DNA from: Trema orientale
Taxonomy: Eukaryota; Streptophyta; Magnoliopsida; Rosales; Cannabaceae
Direction: 5' to 3'
Assembly (NCBI GenBank): GCA_002914845.1
Contig: JXTC01000139.1
Location: 678,760-742,759 of the forward strand
Length of the DNA: 64,000 nt
Shown here: in pieces, positions 34,541 through 45,388 of the stretch
Layout of the letters: each line of letters begins with the position of its first letter
Numbering within the stretch: the stretch's first letter is position 1
Position numbers and translations under genes: made by a program
The notes under the pieces: generated by a model
Databases searched by the model: none
Told to the model about the DNA's origin: nothing
Seen by the model: only the letters and a program-made list of their open reading frames with translations

Positions 34541-36951
34541 TGTAACACACTCCATGTTAATAATGATTAAAATTGTTGTTCTATAAAAATTTCAAAAAAA
34601 AAAAACAAGGCCGAGTAAAACATGTAAGTTTTTTTTTTTTTTACAAATACCTCGTTTGTTTACAACACAAATATACAAAACAACTTCCAAATTCCAAATA
34701 ACAAAATTTGAGCCACTATCAAAATATTTTCATTCTTCCCACGGTCTGGCTATATGTACATTGCACGTTTACTGGTCCGCTCATCATTGGCTAACTTTGT
34801 TCTTTCCTTTACCTACAGTATAGAGCAACTATATAAGCATAATGCTTAGTAAGGCAGGACAGATTATATACCGAACTCCAAAATAGGCAAACTATACAAA
34901 ACTTAACACGGCATCCACAATGCACAACAAAGCTATAAAAACAAGCACAACAAGTATGTCGACAATAACACACAAAATGGGTCCTCAACCCTTATTATTT
35001 TCTTATCCAATATTGGGTGACTCATCACAAGCATCGCCAGTCTCGCTCAACAGTGACTCATCACAAGCATCACTGGAGTGCACGTAACGACTCATCACAA
35101 GCATTGTTACCTTAATTCTACTAGTGACTCATCACAAGCATCACTAAATATGCACACAACGACTCATCACAAGCATCGTTACCATAATTCCATTGTGCAC
35201 GTAACGACTCAAGCATTGTTACCTATACTCCGTTAGTGACTCATCATAAGCATCACTAATTGTGCACGTAACAATTCACCACATGTATCAATTGGTAAGT
35301 GCATATATGTGCATTTGCATAAGTACTTTACTATGTGCTAACATAACATCTTAGCAACACAAACTCAACTTATCACGTATAATAAGCAAAGCACAATAAA
35401 TATATTTCCAGTTCAAATTTTCGCACCATTAGTTACTCAATGCTATAGATAAATAACTGCACTTGGAAATGGTGTACCTCAAGCTTTAGTAAAATAGTCC
35501 ACACTAAAATCTCACGCAGAAACGTTCCTACTGTAATATAATACAGTATCAAGATTAATTGGAGCTTTTCCCTAATTCCAAGTTTCCACTTAATTTAATA
35601 TTAGCACTAGTATAATTAAATACCTAACTTATCCCAACCTTAAACGTAAAAAGTAACTTGGTTTCAGTTATTGCTCTCAAATATAGTACTCAAGGTGTAC
35701 TAGGGGTTAAAATAAAATCAAACTTCAGTGTAAAACACTTAAAACGATCATTTTCTAGGTCTAAAAAAGTTTGGTTGACCAACCCTGGTCAACCAAAATA
35801 ACCCTGGAAGTCAACCCCTACTCAATGAGTTGATCTAGGCATTAAAAATAGATTCTGATCGACCACATTAAAATCTAGTCGACCAAAAACAGCTCCAGAG
35901 ACAAGACTCTGTTTTGCTGACAAGGACGAAAATGTATCTTTGAAAAATCATAGAAAATCGAATCCTCATCAGAATTTTACAAATAAGGTCAATTTGGAAA
36001 GCGCTAGATGTGTACTACGACACATTAAAATTTCAGCTCATTTGGATAAGTATAAAGGAACGAAATACTCAAAATACAGAAACTGCTCAGTGAAAAACCA
36101 AAAATTCCAGATTTTGATTTTTTTGCAAAAAGTCCAAATCAAACTATCTAAACCGACCAAAAATGTATTTTACACTTTAGAATTTTGTTTAGAATGATCC
36201 TAGTATACAATTTCATATCATAAACAGAGAATGAGAAGAATTAAAATCAAGAATATAAAGCAAGCCAAACAAATTTTCATAAGCATTTAGATCTTTTTAC
36301 CTCAAGGAGCTTAATCCATAGGCATGCAGAGAGAAGTTGAGTTAAAAGGCTCCAAAGCTTGAGGAAAAATAGAAATACAGAGAGAGAGAATAGCTACGGA
36401 TGGAGAGAATGTACTGAGGGAGAAAAGAATGTTCAGTTTTTATTTCCTATATACATACTAAACCAAAGACAACGTAGGCTATAACAAAATATGAAATCAA
36501 AGGAATAACAGGTGGCAACTATGCTTAACACTTGACCCAACTTCTCAACAGCTCAACAACCATTTCTCATTCATAATCTCCTACAGGACATCTATCTCCA
36601 ACGCGTTCCCAGGCTGATCTAAGGCTAATTCCAATTTTTGCAAGATAGTCCCTAATTTAAAAATTATTTCAATTATGCCCGTGAAATCTTTGAAATTTTT
36701 CCATACTTCAAATATTCTCTTGAAATACACTCCTAACACTCTAGAACCCATAATAGCTAATGAAAATAATATTTAACTGCCAACACTAAGCTCCAATTTA
36801 ACCTGTATAACAATAAATTCACGAAATTAACCTCGTGAATTATGTGCGTAAGATTTAACAATATAATACAATCTTTATTGTATTTCTCACTTCACAATAA
36901 TACACACAGAAGAAATACAATAATGTTGATTACAAAAATTAGGGGATTACA
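34541..36951 (-). repeat. 3' LTR of gypsy G
   Basis: On the minus strand this starts TGTAATCCCCTAATTTTTG at 36951 and ends GTGTGTTACA at 34541, 2411 bp. A TATATAGG-like promoter element lies near 36450-36458. A tandem array occupies 35018-35260. The last part (36234-36951) is repeated at 37438-38155 because of the assembly duplication. The ORF at 35940-36197 is not coding. Confidence 0.8.
35018..35260 (-). repeat. Minisatellite of GACTCATCACAAGCAT units in the LTR of G
   Basis: About seven copies of (T/C)GACTCATCACAAGCATC alternate with variable 15-25-bp spacers containing GTGCACGTAAC and TTACC. Units start near 35018, 35053, 35089, 35124, 35160, 35203 (shortened) and 35236. Several units contain TGACTCA. 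The array lies downstream of the TATA region in LTR orientation, so it is probably transcribed. Confidence 0.85.
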
Positions 36952-37436
36952 ATTCCCCACAATTACAAAAAGTTTCGTCCCCGAAACTTAAAACAAATCC
37001 GGATAATTTTTACACATTTCTTCCTCTAATTCCCAAATGGCTTCTTCTTTAGCGTGATTCCGCCATAGAACCTTCATAAGAGGAATTGTCTTGTTCTGGA
37101 GTTCTTTCTCTTTTCTGTCAAGGATTTTTACTAGCTCCTCTTTGTACAATAACTCTGGATCAACATCCAAAGACTCATAGCTCAACACATGAGAGGAATC
37201 AAACAAGTACTTCCGCAGCACAGACACATGGAACACATCATGTATCCTGGATAGGGCTGGGGGAAGGGCTAGTCGGTAGGCCACCTCACCGACTCGCTTA
37301 ATTATTTCGAAAGGCCCAATATACCTAGGGCTTAATTTACACTTCTTGCCAAATCTTACTACTCCCCGCATCGGTGCCACTTTCAGAAACACCATTTCCC
37401 CAACTTTAAATTCCAACGCTCGTCGTCGCTTATCAG
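36234..37436. repeat. Duplicated block, copy 1 (assembly duplicate)
   Basis: This block is identical by eye, base for base, to 37438-38640 (offset 1204), with a single N between them. It carries the end of the G LTR plus the last 150 codons of pol (36988-37436). An exact direct repeat meeting at an N is the mark of two overlapping contig ends placed side by side. Confidence 0.9.
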
Positions 37437-37437
37437 N
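37437..37437. other. Ambiguous base / contig join
   Basis: A single N lies exactly between the two identical 1203-bp blocks. Confidence 0.95.
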
Positions 37438-38640
37438 AGAAGAATTAAAATCAAGAATATAAAGCAAGCCAAACAAATTTTCATAAGCATTTAGATCTTT
37501 TTACCTCAAGGAGCTTAATCCATAGGCATGCAGAGAGAAGTTGAGTTAAAAGGCTCCAAAGCTTGAGGAAAAATAGAAATACAGAGAGAGAGAATAGCTA
37601 CGGATGGAGAGAATGTACTGAGGGAGAAAAGAATGTTCAGTTTTTATTTCCTATATACATACTAAACCAAAGACAACGTAGGCTATAACAAAATATGAAA
37701 TCAAAGGAATAACAGGTGGCAACTATGCTTAACACTTGACCCAACTTCTCAACAGCTCAACAACCATTTCTCATTCATAATCTCCTACAGGACATCTATC
37801 TCCAACGCGTTCCCAGGCTGATCTAAGGCTAATTCCAATTTTTGCAAGATAGTCCCTAATTTAAAAATTATTTCAATTATGCCCGTGAAATCTTTGAAAT
37901 TTTTCCATACTTCAAATATTCTCTTGAAATACACTCCTAACACTCTAGAACCCATAATAGCTAATGAAAATAATATTTAACTGCCAACACTAAGCTCCAA
38001 TTTAACCTGTATAACAATAAATTCACGAAATTAACCTCGTGAATTATGTGCGTAAGATTTAACAATATAATACAATCTTTATTGTATTTCTCACTTCACA
38101 ATAATACACACAGAAGAAATACAATAATGTTGATTACAAAAATTAGGGGATTACAATTCCCCACAATTACAAAAAGTTTCGTCCCCGAAACTTAAAACAA
38201 ATCCGGATAATTTTTACACATTTCTTCCTCTAATTCCCAAATGGCTTCTTCTTTAGCGTGATTCCGCCATAGAACCTTCATAAGAGGAATTGTCTTGTTC
38301 TGGAGTTCTTTCTCTTTTCTGTCAAGGATTTTTACTAGCTCCTCTTTGTACAATAACTCTGGATCAACATCCAAAGACTCATAGCTCAACACATGAGAGG
38401 AATCAAACAAGTACTTCCGCAGCACAGACACATGGAACACATCATGTATCCTGGATAGGGCTGGGGGAAGGGCTAGTCGGTAGGCCACCTCACCGACTCG
38501 CTTAATTATTTCGAAAGGCCCAATATACCTAGGGCTTAATTTACACTTCTTGCCAAATCTTACTACTCCCCGCATCGGTGCCACTTTCAGAAACACCATT
38601 TCCCCAACTTTAAATTCCAACGCTCGTCGTCGCTTATCAG
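37438..38640. repeat. Duplicated block, copy 2
   Basis: This second copy is continuous with the uninterrupted pol frame of G beyond 38641. It is therefore probably the copy in its true context on the pol side, while copy 1 is in context on the LTR side. Confidence 0.9.
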
Positions 38641-40243
38641 CGTACTTCTTTTTTCGATCAATTGAAGCTCTCAATCTCTTTTTAATCTTTTCAATAGCTC
38701 TACTGGCTTGATCCACCAATTCCGAACCTAAATATCTTCTTTCACCAGCCTCGTGCCAATGAATTGGTGATCGACACTTACGACCATATAGCGCTTCATA
38801 CGGGGACATTTTGATAGATTCCTGGTAACTGTTATTATACAAAAACTCGATCAGTGGAAGATATTGGTTCCATGATCCTGAAAAATCGATCACACAAGCT
38901 CTCAACATATCCTCTAGAGTTTGGATAGTGATAGTTCGCTTACTTTGGCCATCGGTTTGGGGATGCGCAGTTGTACTAAACTTTAACCGAGTCCCTAAAC
39001 CTTTCTGTAATCTTTTCCAAAATGCTAAGGTGAAACATGCATCCCTGTCAGATATGATTGAAACAGGTATGCCATACAGTCGAACAATTTCTTGTATATA
39101 CAACCTTGCTAACTTATCCACTGTGTAAGTAGTCCGAATAAGCAGAAAATGGGCTGTTTTAGTCATTCTGTCCACAATGACCCATATGGAATCATGTCCT
39201 TCCTTTGTTTTTGGTAAACCTGACACAAAATCCATAGTGATTTGTTCCCACTTCCACTCAGGAATCTCTATAAGTTGTAACAACCCTGCCTGTCTTTGGT
39301 GTTCAGCCTTCACTTGCTGACACGTTAAGCACTTTGCCACATAATCGACAACATCCTTTTTCATACCTGGCCACCAAAAATGATGTTTCAAATCTACATA
39401 CATTTTTGTAGTTCTAGGATGCATCGAATATGGAGTGTTATGGGCTCCGTACAAGATTTGCTGCTTGATTTCAGAATCATCAGGCACACACATCCGGCCC
39501 TTAAACGTCAATGCTCCATCATCTGACCTGTGAAAATTGGGACGTTTACCATTAATCACCTCATCTTTCAATTTATCAATTAAGCGATCCAATAATTGAC
39601 TTCCCCTAATTGCCTCCCGAACTGTAGGTTGAATTGTTAATGCTGAAAATCTTCCCACTATCAACTCCATCTCCAGACTATACAGATCTTTTTGTAAACT
39701 CATAGGGATTTTCTCCATAGTAATGGCATACACCATAGACTTCCGACTTAAAGCATCTGCAACTTTATTAGCTTTTCCAGGGTGGTAGTGAATTTCACAA
39801 TCATAATCATTCACTAACTCCAACCACCTTCGTTGTCACATGTTTAACTCCTTCTGTGTGAAGATATATTTTAAACTTTTATGGTCGGTGTAGATATCAC
39901 AATGTACATCGTACAAGTAGTGCCTCCAGATCTTCAACGCAAATACTACAGCTGCTAACTCCAAATCATGGGTAGGATAGATCCTTTCATAATCCTTCAG
40001 CTGTCTAGAAGCATATGCAATAACTTTTCCATGTTGCATTAATACTGCTCCTAAGTCTTGACTTGACGCATCACTGTAAATCGTAAAGCCTTCAACTCCA
40101 TCTGGGATGGCCAATACTGGAGCCGTCACAAGACGTTCTTTCAACTCTTGAAAGCTTTTTTCGCACTCATTAGACCATACAAACTTCACATTCTTGCGAG
40201 TTAAAGCAGTCATTGGAGAAGCAATCTTGGAAAAACCTTCCAC
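38192..40243 (-). pseudogene. Gypsy G pol: RNase H, integrase, chromodomain
   Basis: The frame from 40243 to 38192 spans about 684 codons and is broken only by one TGA (39836-39838) where CGA would fit RQRRW. RNase H has [39 protein letters not shown] and [26 protein letters not shown] leads into integrase, with an HHCC finger (H..H, then CLTCQQVKAEHQ), a core with ITMDFVSGLPK, SIISDRDACF and EFLYNNSYQ (D, D, E all present), then a GPF region [10 protein letters not shown]. The C-terminal [15 protein letters not shown] is a chromodomain-like tail thought to guide integration. The start is missing because of the deletion at 40259. Few lesions suggest a relatively young insertion. Confidence 0.9.
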
Positions 40244-40258
40244 AAATCGTCTATAATT

Positions 40259-40291
40259 ATTTTGAAGCAGTCATTGGAGTTAAAGCAGTCA
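40259..40291. other. Deletion junction with templated filler DNA
   Basis: Between the end of G RNase H/RT sequence and the AT-rich tract of F lies TTTTGAAGCAGTCATTGGAG followed by TTAAAGCAGTCAG. Both are copies of GTTAAAGCAGTCATTGGAG from 40201-40219, 50-90 bp away. This is the usual trace of end joining with local template copying. Confidence 0.75.
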
Positions 40292-41679
40292 GTAGGATAT
40301 AGTTTTGAATTTATAATCGAAACTAAATCTAATTAAATTAGATTTAAATAATTACTATCCATAGATTATTTAAATTTGTAATTAATGAGATTAATTAGGG
40401 TGGAAAAGATTTGAATTTAATTAGATTAATATTCAATAGTTAATTGAAATAATTATTTATCTAGTAATTATTCTAATTATAGTAATTGGAATATAGTCAG
40501 AGATAACTAATTAGAATAGTATCTCTACCAATTAATGAGATTAATCAGACAACTAATTAATGAGATTAATTAGGTAATTAATTAATATGATTAATTAATT
40601 AGAATATGTTACGTCTTTTTATAATTAAACAATTTTAATTAATTATAGAAATTTAATAATGATTAGATTTCTATTACAATTAATTTTAGATATAATCTTT
40701 ATTTAATTATTAGAAATATTTGATTATAATTAGATATACAAACTAGATAAATTAGAAATATTATATGAGTTATAAGTTTATAAATAATTAGGATTAATTA
40801 AAAGGGTTTTAATTATTTCCTAATTTATAATATTTCAATTTATCTTTTCTAAATACAGTTATAGAAATAGGATTTCTATAATTAAAAATAATTATCTTTT
40901 ATTATCCTTTAGATCTTAATGAGTTTAGGATAGTATCTTAATGAGATTAAGATAAGATTAGATAAATTAATTAATTCATTAATTAATTAATAATAGATTA
41001 TAAATGAGATTTATTTTCTAATTATCTAAATTATCCTAATAAGTCAATAATTTAAAAATATCAAATATTTTTAAATTTAGACAAGAATTAGTTATGAACT
41101 TAATTCTTACACATAAGATAATATGTTTTACTAGAAAACATTAATTATTGAATTTCATAATTTTGAATTATTTTTTAATAATTATTAATATGATTAATTT
41201 TTATTATTTAATAATTATTTTATAATTAATAATATGATTAATAATTAATAATAATTAATGAGATTAATTATATTAATTAAAAGAATAATAATAGCATAAG
41301 GGTAATTAATATTTTCATAATTTGTAAGGAAATTGGAGCTTGATTTTAATGAGATTAAAATGTTTTAATTTTGACTAAAAAAATATTTTAATTATGTGAT
41401 AATTATGGTAATATTTTGTGCGGTGGTATTTGACATAAAATATTGATAATTGTGAGATAATTATGGTAATATTTTATGTTACAAAAGCGATTTTGATAAT
41501 TATGAGATAATTATATATACTACAAAATACATTCGATATGATTTCCATATTGAGTGGGAGGATTTTAAATTTTGTCAAATTTTTAATCCAAAATTATTTA
41601 ACCCATTCTTTAGTTTTTGAAATGATTATTTTTGAGAAAATTAATGAATATATATAAAATTGTTTATATTCATTACTTG
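40292..41679 (+). repeat. AT-rich internal tract of element F, part 1
   Basis: This is collinear, as the reverse complement, with about 10911 down to 9600 in element C. It has the same TTAATTA and ATGAGATTAA words and no coding region. It ends with ACTTG (41675-41679), the left TSD of gypsy E. Confidence 0.85.
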
Positions 41680-44019
41680 TGTAAAATCCTAAAATAAATA
41701 AGGGTATAAGAGTAATTTTGAGTTCAATGGCAATCATGTAATTACCCATTTCCGGATTAAAAAATTCAAAATATCTGAAATATAAAATTCAGATCTACAG
41801 TTTCAGAAATTGCTATTTAATCCCCCAATTCTTTTCATCTTTTTCCCCAAAAGTCCCTCTTCTCTCTCTAAAATTTCTCCCCAAAACAACCCACCGCCGA
41901 AGCTTGCCAACGCTCCACCGACCACCGCTGTGCCAAACGTGCCGCCCATCCGCCGTGACCGGGAGGAGCCAACGAACCAGAGCCTAGGGTCACCGTCGTG
42001 AACCGCCGCTGCTCGCCGGAGAAAAGGTCGCCCGAAGTTTCCGTTAACGAATCGGATTTTTGCTCGTAGAATCGCCATCCGACGTCCAATCAACCCGATT
42101 CCGGCGCCATTCGATTTGTCTTGACTCCAGCTTTCATTTCCGACTACTTTTGTCGTCTAACTTGGCTCCAGTGAGAAGTTGGTTACTGTAGCATTTTATT
42201 ATTACTTTAATACAGTGGCATTTTCGTAATTATGTGAAATCTAGCTTATTTTTCCAAGAAAATTATACCACGTGATAGAGAGGAGGTTGAAACAAGAAAA
42301 ATTTTAGTCTTGAAGTGTAAAAACAGTAACCGGAAGAGCGCTAATTTCTGAAACAAAAAAATGTTGTATTTTTCTAATTATTTTCTAAAAGTGATATTTT
42401 TGTTATTTTCGGATTTTTGAGCCCATTTGATGCTCGGGACCTCGAAACTAAGTTCGAATTTGGACTGAGTGAGGTCGAGACATGAAGTTTGATAAAAAAT
42501 ATCACTATTTTTGGAAATAGCACGAAAATCGAGAAATAGCTCGTGAATTGCACCGTTTTGCGTGCCACGTGCCAGTCTCGAACCGGGACCCGTTTTCGAC
42601 AAACTTAGTATCTAACCCTACGTTTTTTGGTGTTCTGAATTCCATTGTGACCTCCGTTTTTCAGTCTAAGACTCTGTTTGAAAAGTCAACTTTTCAAGTC
42701 AACTTAACGGGATCCGGAGACGACCGTTTGAGCAACTGAGGACTTTTCTAGTGTCAATAGCTTGGTATTACTACTATTTCGAGGTAGAGGATTCAATTGT
42801 CCTGTTTTCTGTTATTTTTCGTAAAATCTGGAATTTATTGGAAAATGTGAAATTTTGTGATTTTAGTAAATTAAATTGTTTGAATGGATATTTTAGTGAA
42901 ATGTGAATTTGTAAAATAGTGTAGATTGCTCTGGATATTTTTATAAATGATTTTGTACAAGTTTTATACTTGGGATTTGATAAAATCATTGGAATTGTAC
43001 TTTTGGATTTTTAAGTACAAAAATGGATTTCTATTGAGAAATCAGGGCACGTCTAGAATATTACTGCATAGTTGTTTTTATTACCTCTCGTATTGCACAT
43101 AGCATAGGATCATACATGAGGTCCATCTTAGGCATCGCGATATTTAGTAGGCAGCCTTTGGCCCGCCCTCAATGAGAGCCCGTAAACCCACGCGGGGTTT
43201 CTGATTACCCCCGCTCGGTAGGTATAGGCATTCAGTTACCCCTCCAGTTCAGTAGGCATAGACACATGGGTGTTCCTCCAGTTTTCTGGGATTAGGTATC
43301 AGGCAGAGAGTACTCAATACATGTAGTATGAGTTACTCTAGTTCGTGATGAGAGGATGTGAGCTCATAAGATTGTTTGATTTGTGATATGTGCATTATGG
43401 ATTATTTATCTGATTTTACAGTATAGTTTGAATATTATTACTGTTGATGATTTCAACTGGCTTTTGGATACTTATATTGTGAACTGTTTTCAGAACAACT
43501 AACCATGCAGGGAATTTATAAACGAATTTTTTCCCAAAAAGGCTAATTAGGTATCCTACTGGGCATTTCATGCTCACCTTCCCTATTCTCCCTCTCAGGT
43601 AGTGCTCAGGGAAACGCCGGAAACTTAGGAGCAAATCAGTGAGAAGCAACATTCCTATTCACTAGTTAGTAAGTGTGTAAGACATTACTAATTATCAACT
43701 TGGCTTGTAATAAATACTTAAGGGCCCGTTTCACGGACTCAGTCTGTATAATTAAGTGTGCTAGAATGTGAGACTATGGATGATGATACTTGGTTTGTTT
43801 TTAATACATTTCATTAACAATCTATGTCTAATGGTGATCACAAAACTGTGAGTTTCTCATTTTAAATTAATTTCATGAATTATCGCAAAAGCTGTCGTTT
43901 TTGAACTACAGTCGTTTTTCTGAAAAATTGCTGTTTTTAAAAAATTTTCTAAAATAAATTATGAATTTTCTTTTGTGAAATTCCATTTCTGCCACAGGCC
44001 TGGTATTTGGGTCGTGACA
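41680..44019 (+). repeat. 5' LTR of gypsy E
   Basis: This 2340-bp LTR runs from TGTAAAATCC to GGTCGTGACA and is collinear with 48840-52679 once solo LTR S is removed. A GC-richer stretch is at 41880-42130 and a block with repeated GGTAGGCATA/TTACCCCTCC words at 43130-43330. ORFs such as 41803-42093 and 42378-42602 recur in the other LTR only because the LTRs are copies. Confidence 0.92.
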
Positions 44020-44027
44020 GAAGTTTT

Positions 44028-44039
44028 TGGTATCAGAGC
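44028..44039 (+). other. Primer binding site of gypsy E
   Basis: TGGTATCAGAGC, complementary to initiator tRNA-Met, lies eight bases after the 5' LTR. Confidence 0.92.
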
Positions 44040-44185
44040 AGCAGATTTTTTCTGCCTAGGATGTGACACCATTAGATTAGATTATAACTAGTTTTCAAAA
44101 AAAAAATAATAATAAAAAGTATATAAAAAAAATTTCAGCATGATTGTCTCATTAACACTTTGGCATATTTATACAGACTACTAAG

Positions 44186-45388
44186 ATGCCTCCGAGGAGA
44201 AGAATTCCGAGGCAAGAGCCAAGAGCTGATACTCCTCCTCCGCAACGAGAAATCCTGGAACCCTTGGCAGACCTGTATGATGCTTTACGGGAAATACCTG
44301 GACTGAGAGCCCAACAAGATCCTGAGGCTCGACAGGCTAAATTTTTCAAGGATTATATTAAGCTAAGTCCACCTACCTTTGATGGTAAACCAGACCCCAC
44401 TGCAACTGAGAAGTGGCTCCGAGAAATCAAGAGAATCTTCGCCACCATTGGGACGCCTGCTGAGTTTCAGGTGGTCTTTGCTACATATAGATTGACTAAT
44501 GGAGCAATCAATTGGTGGGAAACGGTCAAGCGGACAAGACAGGAAGCTGATATCACATGGGATATTTTTGGGGGTTTGTTTAGAGACTAGTATGCCGATG
44601 CTAGTCATAGAGCTGCTATGATTAGAGAGTATGAGCGACTGAAGCAAGGTGATATGACTATTACTGAGTACTACATTCGGTTCACAGAACTAGCACAGTA
44701 TGCATATGCTCCAGGGACAGACCTTACTCTACAGATTGTTAAATTTATGGAATCCCTGAGGCCTGCTATCCTGGAAAAGATCGTGACTCAACCTTTCGAC
44801 CACTTGGTAGACCTGGTAGCCACAGCCTAGAAAGCTGAAGCATTTCTTGATGATAAGAAAGAACAGTCGAGGAACATGGGTAATGACAAGAAATTCAACA
44901 AAAGGAACCAGGGATCTCAGAACAGCGGAAGCACTGCTACTAGTGGATCATTTGGTAAAGTGAGGTACAATCCCTATGGCTGTTATAACTGTGGTCAGAC
45001 TGGCCATAAGCGAAGCGAATGCCCTCTTCGGATGCAGAGACCTTCTTTTTCCCAGGGAGGACCACAAGGCAGTAGATCTGGTTCAGCTCCTTACCAGAAC
45101 ACTTAGGCGAGACCGCAGCAGTCCCATAGTGCTTCACATGCCTTCACTTCCCCTCAGCTTTTCCAACACCAGTATCGTCCACAGAGTTTCACTCAGAATT
45201 TCCAGACTCCTCAAGCTTTTGGAAACCAAGGAGGACGCGGATATACTAGCACCAGACCTGGAGCTAGTAGTAGCCGACCTGGCCAAGGAAGAGGAAACAA
45301 AGGGGAGGAAAAAGTTACCGGTCAAGCCTTCACCATCACCGGAGTAGAGGATGCTCGTGAACCAACTGGCAAGGGAGTCATAGACGGT
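44186..45388 (+). pseudogene. gag region of gypsy E
   Basis: The ATG at 44186 (MPPRRRIPRQEP) opens the polyprotein. The gag domain follows, with PPTFDGKPDPTATEKWLREI, TYRLTNGAINWWETV, MTITEYYIRFTELAQYA and QPFDHLVDLVATA. A zinc knuckle CYNCGQTGHKRSEC (CX2CX4HX4C) at about 44981-45022 binds RNA. Gln/Ser-rich and GRGNKG linkers lead to the protease in the same frame. Three TAG stops (44588, 44828, 45104) each stand where CAG would suit the context. The frame is otherwise open. Confidence 0.9.

Larger units (their letters stand above)
34541..40258 (-). mobile_element. Gypsy chromovirus 'G', 5'-truncated
   Basis: This minus-strand Ty3/gypsy element is inserted in the 5' LTR of F. Present are its 3' LTR and the 3' half of pol (RNase H, integrase, chromodomain-like tail). 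Missing are the 5' LTR, gag, protease and most of RT. The high-coordinate end is a deletion scar (40259-40291). The interval also contains an artefactual 1203-bp duplication around an N at 37437, so the true element is about 1.2 kb shorter. The tail motif [16 protein letters not shown] is typical of the Tekay/Del clade. Confidence 0.85.

Noticed and set aside
35018-35260. CRISPR-like array of regularly spaced repeats
   Set aside because: The repeats are imperfect, the spacers share words, and the array lies inside a plant LTR with no cas genes. It is a minisatellite.
37086-38505. Identical 71-codon plus-strand ORFs at 37086 and 38290
   Set aside because: They are shadows of the minus-strand pol of G, duplicated by the assembly error.
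42374-42602. ORFs conserved between 42374-42602 and 49467-49698
   Set aside because: Both lie in the two LTRs of gypsy E, so similarity reflects LTR duplication, not coding constraint.
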